The notes beneath the pieces are model-generated. The model was given only the letters and a program-made list of their open reading frames with translations. It ran no database searches and was not told where the DNA came from. From positions 8,625 through 29,489 of the forward strand of contig DIYC01000120.1 of NCBI GenBank assembly GCA_002428895.1: DNA of 20,865 nt, read 5' to 3'. The DNA comes from Burkholderiales bacterium UBA6064 (GTDB lineage: Bacteria; Pseudomonadota; Gammaproteobacteria; Burkholderiales; Burkholderiaceae_B). The translations under genes were made by a program, and so were the position numbers. How positions within the stretch are numbered: the stretch's first letter is position 1; the number at the start of each line of letters is the position of its first letter. Positions 7,891 through 16,836 of the stretch are shown piece after piece.

Positions 7891-8562
7891 ATGGTGCAGT
7901 GTGTCAACGGTATTTATGCCATTACCCCTAATCAGTCTCAAGACTGGTCTTGGCCAAAAATTATCGAATGTAGTCAAGCTGTTTTAAACGGAGGCATTCG
8001 AACGCTGCAAATGCGGCAAAAAAATCTGAGTGTATCTGCTTATCAAAATAAAGCGTTTGAGTTGGCCGAGTTATGTCAAACCTATGATGCATTGCTGATT
8101 TTAAATGATCCACCTGAAAATATTGAATTAAAAAATTGGCCTGGCGTTGCGGGGGTGCATGTTGGTCGACAAGATGTCACTGTGTCCAAAGCTAGGTCGC
8201 TTTGGGGGCATCGGTTGATTGTAGGTGCTTCTTGCTATGATCGTCTCGATTGGGCAGTTCAGGCGGTTCGGGATGGTGCCAGTTATGTTGCATTCGGGGC
8301 GTTGTTTCCCAGTGTGACTAAGCCTGATGCGGTTCAGGCGTCGTTGTCTTTGTTTTCTCAGGTGGCTGGTTTGAAGGTACCTAAAATCGGTATTGGTGGG
8401 GTGCAGTTGCAGCATTTACCTCGCTTGGCTCAAGCAGGTGTTGACGCTGTCGCGGTTGTTTCGGGTTTATTTGGGCAAACCCCGCAGGCTAAAATGGCTG
8501 AAATGAATGCTCAACAGTGGGTGCATGCCTGGGAAATGGCAAAAAAAACAGTGCTAGGATGA
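7891..8562 (+). CDS. thiE: Thiamine-phosphate synthase ThiE
   Basis: ThiE joins hydroxymethylpyrimidine pyrophosphate with thiazole phosphate to give thiamine monophosphate. The 223-aa TIM-barrel protein shows GIYAITP at the N-terminus, LQMRQK, LILNDP (Mg and pyrophosphate binding), GVHVGRQD, IVGASCYD, YVAFGALFPSVTKP, and IGIGGVQ, which follow the family order. The usual Ala-His in the vGaSaH segment reads Cys-Tyr, a minor change. The start ATG at 7891 has only a weak purine-rich stretch before it, and the gene follows the thiD stop by 7 bp, so it is likely translated from the same transcript. With ThiS, ThiG and ThiD the window covers both precursor branches and their joining, but not ThiC or ThiL. 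Confidence 0.95.
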   Translation: MVQCVNGIYAITPNQSQDWSWPKIIECSQAVLNGGIRTLQMRQKNLSVSAYQNKAFELAELCQTYDALLILNDPPENIELKNWPGVAGVHVGRQDVTVSKARSLWGHRLIVGASCYDRLDWAVQAVRDGASYVAFGALFPSVTKPDAVQASLSLFSQVAGLKVPKIGIGGVQLQHLPRLAQAGVDAVAVVSGLFGQTPQAKMAEMNAQQWVHAWEMAKKTVLG

Positions 8563-8581
8563 ATTGGATTGGAGAGATTAA

Positions 8582-9865
8582 ATGAGTTTTAACCAGCAGT
8601 TATTTGAACGTGCGCAACAAACAATACCCGGCGGTGTGAATTCTCCGGTGAGGGCATTTCGTTCGGTAGGGGGCATACCTCGCTTTTTTAGAAAGGCTAG
8701 CGGCCCTTATGTTTGGGATGTTGAAGGTAAGCAATACATTGATTACATTGGCTCTTGGGGGCCAGCGGTGCTTGGGCATGCTCATCCTCAAGTGGTACAA
8801 GCTGTACAAGAGGCTGCAGTGTATGGTCTAAGCTTTGGGGCTCCTACTGAGAGCGAGGTGGAAATGGCAGAATTACTTTGTGCCATGCTGCCTTCAATGG
8901 ATCAAGTGCGTTTGGTGAGTTCTGGTACCGAAGCGACCATGAGTGCCATTCGGTTGGCTCGTGGTTATACGGGTCGCAATACAATTGTGAAATTTGAAGG
9001 GTGTTATCATGGTCACGCAGACAGCTTGCTGGTTAAAGCGGGTTCTGGTTTGCTGACTTTAGGGCAGCCCACTTCGGCGGGCGTTCCTGAAGACTTTGCT
9101 AAACACACGGTCGTTCTTGAGTATAACAACACAGAGCTTGTGGTTGATTTTTTCAAGCAATTTGGCAATTCGATTGCGGGTGTTATTGTTGAGCCAATCG
9201 CAGGTAACATGAATTTGGTTAAACCTTCTCGTGAATTTCTTAAAGCCTTGCGAGAAGTTTGTTCTCATTCTGGCGCTGTGTTAATTTTTGATGAGGTGAT
9301 GACCGGGTTTCGAGTTGGCCCACAAGGGGCGCAGGGTTTATATGGCGTCACACCCGATTTAACCACTTTGGGTAAAATTATTGGCGGTGGTATGCCGGTG
9401 GGTGCATTTGGAGGTAAAAAAGAAATAATGTCGGTTGTGGCTCCCTTAGGGGGGGTTTACCAAGCGGGCACTTTAAGTGGGAACCCTGTCTCAATGGCGG
9501 CTGGTTTAACAACTTTGAAACTACTTCAGCAACCTGGTTTTTATGAACAACTTGAATTTAATACACAACAATTGGTCGAGGTATTTAATTCGGCAGCACT
9601 TGACTCGAAAGAAATGCTTTGTGCTGATAGTATTGGCGGAATGTTTGGCATTTATTTCTCAAAGTCCATTCCTACCTCGTTTGCTCAAGTCAGTCACAGC
9701 AATATCAGTCGGTTTTCACGCTTTTTTCATGCCATGCTTGATCACGGTGTTTATTTGGCGCCTTCGGCATTTGAAGCTGGTTTTGTGTCTATTCAACATC
9801 AAGAAGAAGTGATTCAAAAAACGAAACAAGCAATTGTGCAATCATTGAAAGAAATGAACACATAA
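8582..9865 (+). CDS. hemL: Glutamate-1-semialdehyde 2,1-aminomutase HemL
   Basis: HemL is the PLP enzyme that moves the amino group of glutamate-1-semialdehyde to give 5-aminolevulinate, the first dedicated tetrapyrrole precursor in the C5 pathway. The 427-aa length is standard. Visible motifs are the start region [80 protein letters not shown] (PLP-binding Asp) and [18 protein letters not shown] with the Schiff-base Lys. The ATG at 8582 has GGAGAG about 6 nt upstream. It follows thiE by 19 bp and ends the thiD-thiE-hemL unit. The kinase gene begins 44 bp further on and may be read through from here. Confidence 0.97.
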   Translation: MSFNQQLFERAQQTIPGGVNSPVRAFRSVGGIPRFFRKASGPYVWDVEGKQYIDYIGSWGPAVLGHAHPQVVQAVQEAAVYGLSFGAPTESEVEMAELLCAMLPSMDQVRLVSSGTEATMSAIRLARGYTGRNTIVKFEGCYHGHADSLLVKAGSGLLTLGQPTSAGVPEDFAKHTVVLEYNNTELVVDFFKQFGNSIAGVIVEPIAGNMNLVKPSREFLKALREVCSHSGAVLIFDEVMTGFRVGPQGAQGLYGVTPDLTTLGKIIGGGMPVGAFGGKKEIMSVVAPLGGVYQAGTLSGNPVSMAAGLTTLKLLQQPGFYEQLEFNTQQLVEVFNSAALDSKEMLCADSIGGMFGIYFSKSIPTSFAQVSHSNISRFSRFFHAMLDHGVYLAPSAFEAGFVSIQHQEEVIQKTKQAIVQSLKEMNT

Positions 9866-9909
9866 ATGCTTGTGCTCGATTTATTTTACCCAGATAAGAA
9901 TAATTGCAT

Positions 9910-11508
9910 ATGGATAATCGCATTTCTAGGTCTTTTGCTTCATTGGAGGCAGCCTACTTTGATCGTTTTGATGAGAATCAGGAACAAGCCTTTCCAGGTT
10001 CGCGAAGTCAAACAGAAGCGAGAGAGCTATCTTCCGCACCGTCGATGCAAAGTAGTTCAGGTCAGAGTGATCAATCAAGCCCCGTGAGTTTGTCGGTTGC
10101 GCAAAATGGCCAATCAGAATTATTAAATCGTTGGTTAAATCGTTTTCAAGCACAATCTGAGTGCAGGTACTTAGGGCACGCTCAACTTACTGTGTTTCGA
10201 CTGATCTGTCAGTATCAAATTGATTGTTTTTTCCGAGGTGTTGCCTGTAGCACTGTTCTCAATAATGGTGCGTTGGCAAATCAATTTCTGAATGTTTTAA
10301 GTCGTTATCCCAGGCTTGCTGAAATTCCTATTGAAACTAAAATGGAATGGTTAGCGAGTTTTCTTAGCCGTGGTCAACCGTTCGTGTTGAATCAAGTTGT
10401 AGTTGACGCTTCTCGTTCTTTAAGTATGACGTTTGGTTATTTTAAAGCCAATAAAAAACTATCGCGACACTGCGAGCCTAAGCATACCTTAATCAGATCA
10501 GCAAAAGGCTGTGTCTACAGCTTGTTAAATACGTTAACACCTGAAAAATGTGCTGCGTTAGCGCAAATTTTTAATGTTCACTTTCAGGTTGGAAAAAAAG
10601 TATTAGGTAGGGGTGGTAATGGCAAAGTCAGAATTGCTCAACATTATGCGACGCACAAGTTTTATTCGGTTAAAAAAACCTATGATTCAACAAGAGCTCC
10701 TAGAGAACTGATTATGGGGCAAAAAGTGATTCGAGCCTATCAAGCCCGATTCGGAAGTCATTCTAAATTAGGAATTTTGGCGGCGCATGATTTTTCTTAC
10801 AGGGACTCTAATGCGCATCAACGTTTGCCTTATAAAAATTATTTTTTTATGCCATTAGTTGTTGGTGCCGATTTATCGAATGTGGTTCATGGTGTTCAAA
10901 CAAATCAGAATTTATCACATCAAGAACGAATGGCTGTTTATTTGCTCGTGGCTACCTCGTGTGCGCGTATCGTAGCCAATATTCACGAAGTGGGCTTTTC
11001 TCATCGAGATATTAAGTTAGATAATTTTATGGGCGGTAAAATAACGCAATCTAACGTGAGTGATCAAATTTTATTGTGTGACTTTGCGCTAGCAACTACG
11101 AATCAATATGATGGCCAGAGAATGTTATCAACACCGTTTTATAGTCCCCCAGAGTATTTTGTTGTTGGTCAAACCTATTCAGGTCAACTGCATGATGCGT
11201 TTAGTATGGGTATCGATATTTTTGATATGCTTCAGAGTAGTCTAAGCTATACAGAATCTGCTGTTTATCCGATCAATTTACCCAATACGGATATAATTGT
11301 GCCTGTGCAGTTAGAGATGATTAATTATATGGGGCGTTCGTGTTATCGTTGCTTGGGTGTTTCCGATGACCAGTTAAACCAAGTTACAGCGCAACCCGAT
11401 TCGTTAACGCGTATTATGTTAGAGCTGTTGGCTGCCAACCCCCAACGCCGCTTGACTGCAAGTGAAGCCGCTAATCGGCTTGAATATCTAAGTCGCCTTC
11501 AGTCATAA
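9910..11508 (+). CDS. Eukaryotic-like Ser/Thr protein kinase with DFA motif
   Basis: A 532-aa protein with a C-terminal Hanks-type kinase domain and an N-terminal region of about 220 residues that I cannot assign. Residues about 20-70 are Ser/Gln-rich and probably disordered; 75-200 look helical and globular. Kinase motifs in order are the Gly loop LGRGGNGKV (232-240), VKK with the ATP-binding Lys (255), an alpha-C Glu in RELI (266), HRDIKLDN with the catalytic Asp (367), DFA (391-393) where DFG is usual, an APE-like SPPEYF, DAFSMGID of helix F, and the closing NPQRRLTASEA. The catalytic residues are present, so activity is likely despite DFA. I see no TM, PASTA or signal peptide, so it is cytosolic or exported by a dedicated system. 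The start chosen is ATG 9910. Its 3' end overlaps the photolyase by 6 bp. Substrate unknown. Confidence 0.88.
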   Translation: MDNRISRSFASLEAAYFDRFDENQEQAFPGSRSQTEARELSSAPSMQSSSGQSDQSSPVSLSVAQNGQSELLNRWLNRFQAQSECRYLGHAQLTVFRLICQYQIDCFFRGVACSTVLNNGALANQFLNVLSRYPRLAEIPIETKMEWLASFLSRGQPFVLNQVVVDASRSLSMTFGYFKANKKLSRHCEPKHTLIRSAKGCVYSLLNTLTPEKCAALAQIFNVHFQVGKKVLGRGGNGKVRIAQHYATHKFYSVKKTYDSTRAPRELIMGQKVIRAYQARFGSHSKLGILAAHDFSYRDSNAHQRLPYKNYFFMPLVVGADLSNVVHGVQTNQNLSHQERMAVYLLVATSCARIVANIHEVGFSHRDIKLDNFMGGKITQSNVSDQILLCDFALATTNQYDGQRMLSTPFYSPPEYFVVGQTYSGQLHDAFSMGIDIFDMLQSSLSYTESAVYPINLPNTDIIVPVQLEMINYMGRSCYRCLGVSDDQLNQVTAQPDSLTRIMLELLAANPQRRLTASEAANRLEYLSRLQS

Positions 11509-12990
11509 AGGCTCCGGTGGTGTTTGTTTAAGTACTGCATAGCGTTCAAGAGTCAATTGTCTGGCCTGCGCATGGTCAACAATAGGCCAAGGGTAGGTTT
11601 GTCCAAGTTGAATTTTTGCAGCCTTTAACTCTTCAAGGCTGCATAACCAGGGTGTGTGAATTGTTTTGTTTGACAATAATTTGAGTTCGGGACAATATTT
11701 GCGAATAAACTCGCCTTGAGAATCAAATTTTTCGCTTTGCGTGATCGGATTAAAAATTCTGAAATAAGGTTGTGCATCGCAACCGCTTGAACTTGCCCAT
11801 TGCCAGCCGCCATTGTTGGCAGCCAAGTCAAAATCATTCAGATGCTCTGTAAAATATTGTTCTCCTTTACGCCAATTCACGCCTAAACTTTTACATAAAA
11901 AGCTTGCTGTCACCATGCGCAAGCGATTGTGTTGGTAGCCTGTTTGGTTAAGTTAACGCATGGCTGCATCGACTAATGGATAGCCTGTTTGGCCCTGACA
12001 CCAAGCGTTAAATCTTGACTGTTCAATCGGGTCTTTTTCCCAGCGAATTTGGTCGTATTCAGGCTTAAAAGATTGTGTCAACACCTGTGGGTGGTGCCAT
12101 AGAATGTGAAAATAAAAATCTCGCCAAATGAGTTCATTAAGACAGGCTAACGCACCCTCACAACCTGTTTGCATTTGTAAATAGGCTTGCTGGGCAAGGG
12201 TTCGAATCGAGAGGGTGCCAAATCGGTTATGCACGGATAAATAACTCACGCCACGAACACCTGGAAAATCTCGTTTGGTGTGGTAGTTTTTAATTCGTGG
12301 CAAAAATTCATTCCAGGCCAGTTGCGCACCCCGCATCCCGGGTTGAATGAATGTTTTCAGCGACGTAGCCTCAAAGCCAAGTTCTTCAAGACTAGGAAAT
12401 GGTAATATTTGTTTGGGTTTTGCAAATTGATGGCATGCTAAATGTTCACTGTTAAAAGGATTTAGCTCGTTGGCAGTTAAGCGAGCTAGCCAGGCTTTTT
12501 TATAGGGGCTAAATACGGAGTACGTCGTTTTATTTTGAGTCAAAATTTCGCTTACTTCAAAAATAACATGATCTTTGTAAGTGCAAAATGCAATTCCGTT
12601 TTGTCTCAGTGTTTGTTCAACGTGTTGGTCTCTGGCGCGGGCGTGTGGCTCATAATCTCGGTTGGTGAATACCGCACGCACTCCGAGTGTTTTGGCTAAA
12701 TCAGGAATTTCTTGTTCGGCTTCACCGTGACGAATAAAAAGATCCCCGCCCAGTTCGATTAGTGCTTGTTTCAGTTCTTTAAGGCTTTCCCAAATAAATT
12801 CTACCCGCCTGTCTTGTTTGTTGGGTAAGGCATTTAAAATGGTGGTGTCAAACACAAATACACAGTAAACAATTTGAGATTGTTGAAGTGCAAAAAATAA
12901 AGCTGCATTGTCAATGTGACGCAAATCTCTGCGAAACCACATGAGTGCCGCACCGCTTGTTGTTAAATTTGAATCTTGAATTGTGTTCAT
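11503..12990 (-). pseudogene. phrB: Deoxyribodipyrimidine photolyase, class I type, interrupted by one in-frame stop
   Basis: The gene encodes a cryptochrome/photolyase-family flavoprotein that repairs UV pyrimidine dimers with blue light. From ATG 12990 the frame runs MNTIQDSN..., then LMWFRRDLRHIDN (antenna domain), 345 residues to PLVDAAMR, then TAA at 11953-11955. In the same frame without any shift it continues LNQTGYQHNRLRMVTASF, NGGWQWASSSGCDAQPYFRIFNP (FAD-binding domain) and TPWL to the TGA at 11503-11505. The usual residue at the stop is Gln (AMRQLN.TGY), so CAA to TAA explains it. The lost part contains much of the FAD pocket, so the truncated product should be inactive. All other signatures are intact, which points to a recent mutation or a sequence error. 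A longer open frame to 13071 would overlap yqgE and is unlikely to be the true start. Confidence 0.9.
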
Positions 12991-13010
12991 CGTGTTAAAA
13001 ATTAAAAGGG

Positions 13011-13020
13011 TGTTGCAACA
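13011..13020. promoter_or_regulatory. Perfect 10-bp palindrome in the phrB/yqgE divergent gap
   Basis: TGTTGCAACA is a perfect inverted repeat in the 60-bp space between the divergent photolyase and yqgE starts, about 20 bp upstream of the photolyase ATG and 30 bp upstream of yqgE. Its place fits an operator for either direction, but it is short and no regulator is suggested by the sequence. Confidence 0.3.
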
Positions 13021-13050
13021 TACGCAAAAAAAAGCTTTACAATTTGTGTC

Positions 13051-13638
13051 ATGAATCAAATCACCTATCATACTCAGACATCGTTAAACTTAGTAGGCCA
13101 TTTTTTAGTCTCTATGCCGCAGCTAGAAAATACAATATTTTCTAACACGGTGATTTTTATTTGCCAGCATAATGAACAAGGTGCCATGGGCGTTGTTGTG
13201 AATAAACCTGCTTTGATGCAACTCGAAGGTTTATTTGATCGCACCTTGGTTGATAACGCAGCGCCTCTTTATTTAGATCACGGTGTTCATTTTGGGGGCC
13301 CAGTTTCTTCCGATCATGGTTTTGTCTTGCACAGTACTGAAAGGCCTTGGGAGTCATCGCTAACCATTAATTCGGATGTAGCACTCAACACATCCATCGA
13401 CATTTTACACAGCATTATTACAGGCAACCAATGTCCGCAGCAATTTTTAATTGCCCTGGGTTGTGCAAGCTGGGATTCAGGCCAGCTTGAAAATGAATTG
13501 TCGATGAATTATTGGTTAGTGTGTCCTTTTGTTCGACGTTTGTTGTTTACTGAGCCCTTAGAAAATCGTTATCAATTAACTTTTGATCACATGGGTTTTG
13601 ATCAGCATGCCATGTCAAGTTTTGTAGGTCATGCTTAA
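13051..13638 (+). CDS. yqgE: UPF0301 family protein YqgE
   Basis: A 195-aa protein of the UPF0301/DUF179 family, of unknown biochemical role. The start LNLVGHFLVSMPQLENTIFSNTVIFICQHNEQGAMGVVVNKP is the family signature (broken up: GHFLVSMP, then TVIFICQHN, then GAMGVVVNKP). FGGPVSSDHGFVLH and the ALGCASWDSGQLE segment also belong to it. ATG 13051 is divergent from the photolyase start across 60 bp and has no strong ribosome binding site. TTTACA lies just upstream. The gene is directly followed by ruvX with an 8-bp overlap, the standard yqgE-ruvX pairing of gammaproteobacteria, and it opens the six-gene unit that includes the pyr genes. Confidence 0.94.
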   Translation: MNQITYHTQTSLNLVGHFLVSMPQLENTIFSNTVIFICQHNEQGAMGVVVNKPALMQLEGLFDRTLVDNAAPLYLDHGVHFGGPVSSDHGFVLHSTERPWESSLTINSDVALNTSIDILHSIITGNQCPQQFLIALGCASWDSGQLENELSMNYWLVCPFVRRLLFTEPLENRYQLTFDHMGFDQHAMSSFVGHA

Positions 13639-14038
13639 ATTAACACAGCGTTTACCTCAGGGGGTATTAATGGCCTTCGATTTTGGCCTTAAACGGATTG
13701 GAGTCGCAGTGGGTAATTCAATCACGCAAACAGCGCAAGCCGTTCACGTAATTCATACCGAAAATCAACAATCACGTTTTGTCGAAGTGGAAAAAATTGT
13801 ACGGCAGTGGCAGCCCGTGGGTTTCGTCGTTGGTGTCCCTTACCAAGAAGACGGTAGCTTGAATTCGCTTAGTCAAGCGTGTTTGCGTTTTAGTCGCCAA
13901 CTTGCAGGGCGTTTCAGATTGCCGTGCGCCACAGTCAATGAGCGTTATACGAGTGTCGTAGTGCAGCGACCACAAGAAAAAATTGACATGTACAGTGCTT
14001 GTCTTATTTTAGAGCAGTACTTCCAGGAGACCTTATGA
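13631..14038 (+). CDS. ruvX: RuvX/YqgF family nuclease (pre-16S rRNA processing)
   Basis: A 135-aa RNase H-fold protein of the RuvX/YqgF family, implicated in maturing the 5' end of 16S rRNA. The N-terminal AFDFGLKRIGVAVGNSITQTAQ contains the first catalytic Asp; FVVGVPY and the C-terminal EKIDMYSACLILEQYF with a further Asp match the family. Two points differ from the E. coli type: the conserved DER reads NERYTS, and the loop between it and the last Asp is several residues shorter. The ATG at 13631 overlaps yqgE by 8 bp and the TGA overlaps the pyrR ATG (ATGA), so translation is coupled on both sides. The protein could start a few codons later, since about six residues usually precede AFDFG. 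Confidence 0.92.
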   Translation: MLKLTQRLPQGVLMAFDFGLKRIGVAVGNSITQTAQAVHVIHTENQQSRFVEVEKIVRQWQPVGFVVGVPYQEDGSLNSLSQACLRFSRQLAGRFRLPCATVNERYTSVVVQRPQEKIDMYSACLILEQYFQETL

Positions 14039-14541
14039 GCTTGCCTAACCCAGAAGTGTTGTATGCCCGATTAAAAGAACAAATTAAACATGCGTATCCT
14101 AATCGCAATGAGATTGGTTTAATTGGTATTCATCGAGGTGGTGCTTGGATTGCAGAACGATTACATGCCGATTTAAAATTTGCTTTGCCTTGTGGGTTTC
14201 TAGATAGTGCCTTGTATCGCGATGATTTTTCTGAACGAGGTATTAAAGATGATTTAATTCCTCCTGAGGTGCCTTTTAATGTGCACAATCGTCAAATTTT
14301 GATTGTCGATGATGTGTTGTACACAGGGCGAACCACACGCGCTATTGTGAATCATTTATTTGATTATGGCCGACCTGCATCCATAGAATTGGCTGTGTTA
14401 CTCGATCGGGGTGGCCGGCAGTTGCCAATTGATGCGCAGTTTATTGGGAAGCATCATCAGTTGGCTGAGAATCAGTCTTTCGTGTTGTCTCGTGACGATC
14501 AAGGCGTGTTTAAGTTGGAACTCAAGGAGCAGAGTGAATGA
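14035..14541 (+). CDS. pyrR: Pyrimidine operon regulator/uracil phosphoribosyltransferase PyrR
   Basis: PyrR is a PRPP-dependent phosphoribosyltransferase-fold protein that controls pyrimidine genes in many bacteria and may have weak uracil phosphoribosyltransferase activity. In this 168-aa protein the PRPP-binding motif [15 protein letters not shown] is clear. [26 protein letters not shown] and [11 protein letters not shown] match the family. The start ATG 14035 has AGGAG about 5 nt upstream in CCAGGAGACC and overlaps the ruvX stop; the longer frame from 13999 lies inside ruvX. Its stop overlaps the pyrB start (ATGA). In the Pseudomonas-type clusters with this order PyrR is thought to act through the pyr leader, but no PyrR-binding attenuator is visible in the tightly packed genes just upstream. 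Confidence 0.94.
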   Translation: MSLPNPEVLYARLKEQIKHAYPNRNEIGLIGIHRGGAWIAERLHADLKFALPCGFLDSALYRDDFSERGIKDDLIPPEVPFNVHNRQILIVDDVLYTGRTTRAIVNHLFDYGRPASIELAVLLDRGGRQLPIDAQFIGKHHQLAENQSFVLSRDDQGVFKLELKEQSE

Positions 14542-15524
14542 GAAACTCAGATAACCCGCAAATTAATACATCGGGTGAGTTAATTCATTTGTTAAGTATC
14601 GAGGGTTTACCCAAAGCGATGATTCATCGGATTCTTGACACCGCAGAGACTTTTTTATCCGTTGCCGAGCGTCAAGTGAAATCTGTACCGTTGTTACGGG
14701 GTAAGTCGGTGTTTAATGTTTTTTTTGAAAACTCAACACGCACCCGAACTACTTTTGAAATTGCGGCCAAACGTTTGTCAGCCGATGTGGTGAATTTAAA
14801 TATTGAATCATCATCCACTAAGAAAGGTGAAAGTTTAATCGATACCATCGACAATCTTGCGGCCATGTCGGCCGATATGTTTGTGGTGCGGCATTCTGAG
14901 AGTGGGGCTTCTACGTTTTTGGCGCAACATTTAAATAAAATGCATGGTGGCAATATTCATGTGATTAATGCCGGTGACGGTCGTCACGAGCACCCTACTC
15001 AGGGTTTGCTCGATATGTTTACTATTCGCCAATATAAAAAACAATTTACTGCTATTCGTGTCGCAATTGTGGGCGATATTTTACACAGTCGGGTAGCCCG
15101 TTCTAACATTCATGCTTTAACCACCTTGGGTTGCCCTGAAGTTCGCGCGGTTGGCCCAAGAACCTTATTGCCAGGTCATTTAGAGCAGATGGGTTTAAAA
15201 GTGTATAACGATTTACTAGAGGGTATCCGCGATGTGGATGTCATCGTGATGTTGCGTTTGCAACGTGAGCGTATGCGTGGCGCACTGATTCCATCAGCGC
15301 AAGAATATTTTAAGCATTACGGTTTAACGGTCGAGAAATTAAAAGTGGCTGCACCCAATGCAATTGTTTTACATCCAGGGCCAATGAATCGGGGTGTTGA
15401 GATTGACTCGATGGTTGCCGATGGCCCACAGTCTGTCATTTTAAAGCAGGTCACATTTGGTATTGCAATTCGAATGGCTGTAATGAGTATTCTTGCGTCA
15501 CCTAAAACAGGTGAAAAACCATGA
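14538..15524 (+). CDS. pyrB: Aspartate carbamoyltransferase catalytic subunit PyrB
   Basis: PyrB transfers the carbamoyl group to aspartate, the committed step of UMP synthesis. The 328-aa protein has an N-terminal extension of about 15-30 residues compared with the E. coli enzyme, as in class A enzymes of Pseudomonas. [18 protein letters not shown] carries the carbamoyl-phosphate loop. [33 protein letters not shown] and [12 protein letters not shown] complete the active site. The start ATG 14538 has GGAG about 9 nt upstream and overlaps the pyrR stop by four bases. The next gene, pyrX, starts 19 bp after the stop. In such class A enzymes the catalytic chain forms a dodecamer with the inactive dihydroorotase-like PyrX, which fits the pairing here. 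Confidence 0.97.
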   Translation: MRNSDNPQINTSGELIHLLSIEGLPKAMIHRILDTAETFLSVAERQVKSVPLLRGKSVFNVFFENSTRTRTTFEIAAKRLSADVVNLNIESSSTKKGESLIDTIDNLAAMSADMFVVRHSESGASTFLAQHLNKMHGGNIHVINAGDGRHEHPTQGLLDMFTIRQYKKQFTAIRVAIVGDILHSRVARSNIHALTTLGCPEVRAVGPRTLLPGHLEQMGLKVYNDLLEGIRDVDVIVMLRLQRERMRGALIPSAQEYFKHYGLTVEKLKVAAPNAIVLHPGPMNRGVEIDSMVADGPQSVILKQVTFGIAIRMAVMSILASPKTGEKP

Positions 15525-15543
15525 TTGGTTTAAAGGGGCTGTG

Positions 15544-16836
15544 ATGCGTGTATTAATCTCTGGAGGGCGGGTGATCGATGCCGCTCACAATATAGACCAA
15601 AAAATAGACGTTGCGATTGCTGCGGGTCGTATTGTTGGTTTGTTTTTGCCAACCGAGTTACCCGAAGACTTTAATCCAGATCGAATTATCGATGCCAGCG
15701 GTTTATGGGTGATGCCAGGCTTAGTCGATTTATCGGTTCGCCTCAAAGAACCAGGCAATGATTGTTTAGCAACGCTTGAGCACGAATTACATGCAGCGTT
15801 GGTGGGCGGCGTTACTTCGATCATCTGCCCACCCGATAGCGACCCGATTTTAGATGAGCCTGGCTTAATTGAAATGCTTCGTTTTAAAGCCAAACAATTA
15901 AACTTAGCACGTGTGTATCCGCTAGGTGCGTTAACTCCAGGTTTAAAAGGGGGTGAAATCACTGAAATGGCTGAACTGTCCGAAGCGGGTTGTGTGGGTT
16001 TTTCTCAAGCAGAGCAACCTGTATTTGATACCCGAGTGTTGTTTCGTGCCATGCAATATGCCAAAGGGTTTAATTTTACGGTGCATTTGCGTGCCGAAGA
16101 GCCTTATTTAAGTCGCGAGGGGGTTGCGCATGCTGGGCCATATGCTTCGCGCATGGGTTTAAATGGCATACCTGTGATTTCTGAAACCATCTCTTTGCAA
16201 CGTCATTTTGAGTTGGTTCGTGCAACGGGTGCTCGGTTGCATGTGTGCCGACTTAGTTCCGCAAAAGGTGTTGAAATGTTGCGTCAGGCTAAGTCAGAAG
16301 GATTGCCTGTTTCGTGTGATGTGGCCATACATCATTTGCATCTGATCGATCTTGATATTGGTTATTTTAATTCCAGCGCTTATATTCTACCGCCCTTACG
16401 AGAGCAACGTGACCGTGATGCATTACGACAAGGGTTGCTCGATGGCACCATTGACGCAATTTGTTCAGACCACGTGCCCATTGATGATGACCTCAAGCTA
16501 CTGCCTTTTGGTGAAAGCCAACCGGGTGCAACAGGGCTTGAGTTGTTGCTTGGGCTTACCGTGAAATGGGCCCATGAAGCCCATATTCCATTAAAGCAAG
16601 TCGTGAATTGGTTGGCTAAAAAACCTGCTGAGATTGCAGGTTTACAAAGTGGTACTTTACAGCCTGGTGTTTCTGCGGATGTCTTATTATTTAATCCGAA
16701 CATTGAATGGATTGTTGATCAACACTCGTTAGTTAGTCGAGGTAAGCACACACCTTTTGAAGGTTTACCTTTGCAAGGCAAGGTTGTTAAAACCTTGGTT
16801 GCTGGTCAGGTTCTGTATGAAAGCCAATCCGATTAA
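15544..16836 (+). CDS. pyrX: Dihydroorotase-like protein PyrX (PyrC'), catalytically dead
   Basis: A 430-aa amidohydrolase-fold protein of the dihydroorotase family. The overall sequence follows dihydroorotase: the MPGLVDL strand, GGVTSIICPPDSDP, SDHVPIDDD, and PGATGLELLLGL near the end. At the place where active enzymes have DPHVHLREPG, with the metal-binding His-x-His, this protein has DLSVRLKEPG: Ser64 and Arg66. The metal site is therefore lost, as in Pseudomonas PyrC'/PyrX, which is needed for assembly and activity of aspartate transcarbamoylase but not for dihydroorotase activity. A separate active PyrC must exist elsewhere. The start chosen is ATG 15544, with AAAGGGG about 7 nt upstream; GTG 15541 is one codon earlier. 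The stop overlaps the acyltransferase start by 20 bp. Confidence 0.9.
   Translation: MRVLISGGRVIDAAHNIDQKIDVAIAAGRIVGLFLPTELPEDFNPDRIIDASGLWVMPGLVDLSVRLKEPGNDCLATLEHELHAALVGGVTSIICPPDSDPILDEPGLIEMLRFKAKQLNLARVYPLGALTPGLKGGEITEMAELSEAGCVGFSQAEQPVFDTRVLFRAMQYAKGFNFTVHLRAEEPYLSREGVAHAGPYASRMGLNGIPVISETISLQRHFELVRATGARLHVCRLSSAKGVEMLRQAKSEGLPVSCDVAIHHLHLIDLDIGYFNSSAYILPPLREQRDRDALRQGLLDGTIDAICSDHVPIDDDLKLLPFGESQPGATGLELLLGLTVKWAHEAHIPLKQVVNWLAKKPAEIAGLQSGTLQPGVSADVLLFNPNIEWIVDQHSLVSRGKHTPFEGLPLQGKVVKTLVAGQVLYESQSD

Noticed and set aside
11503..13071. Two separate genes, a truncated photolyase and an independent 139-aa protein
   Set aside because: Both frames are in the same phase, the ten codons between them match the photolyase family, and no start signal precedes the second part.
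15585..15962. A 125-aa minus-strand frame inside pyrX
   Set aside because: It lies antisense to a clearly coding gene and resembles no known protein; other long antisense frames in thiE, hemL, pyrB and pyrX are rejected for the same reason.
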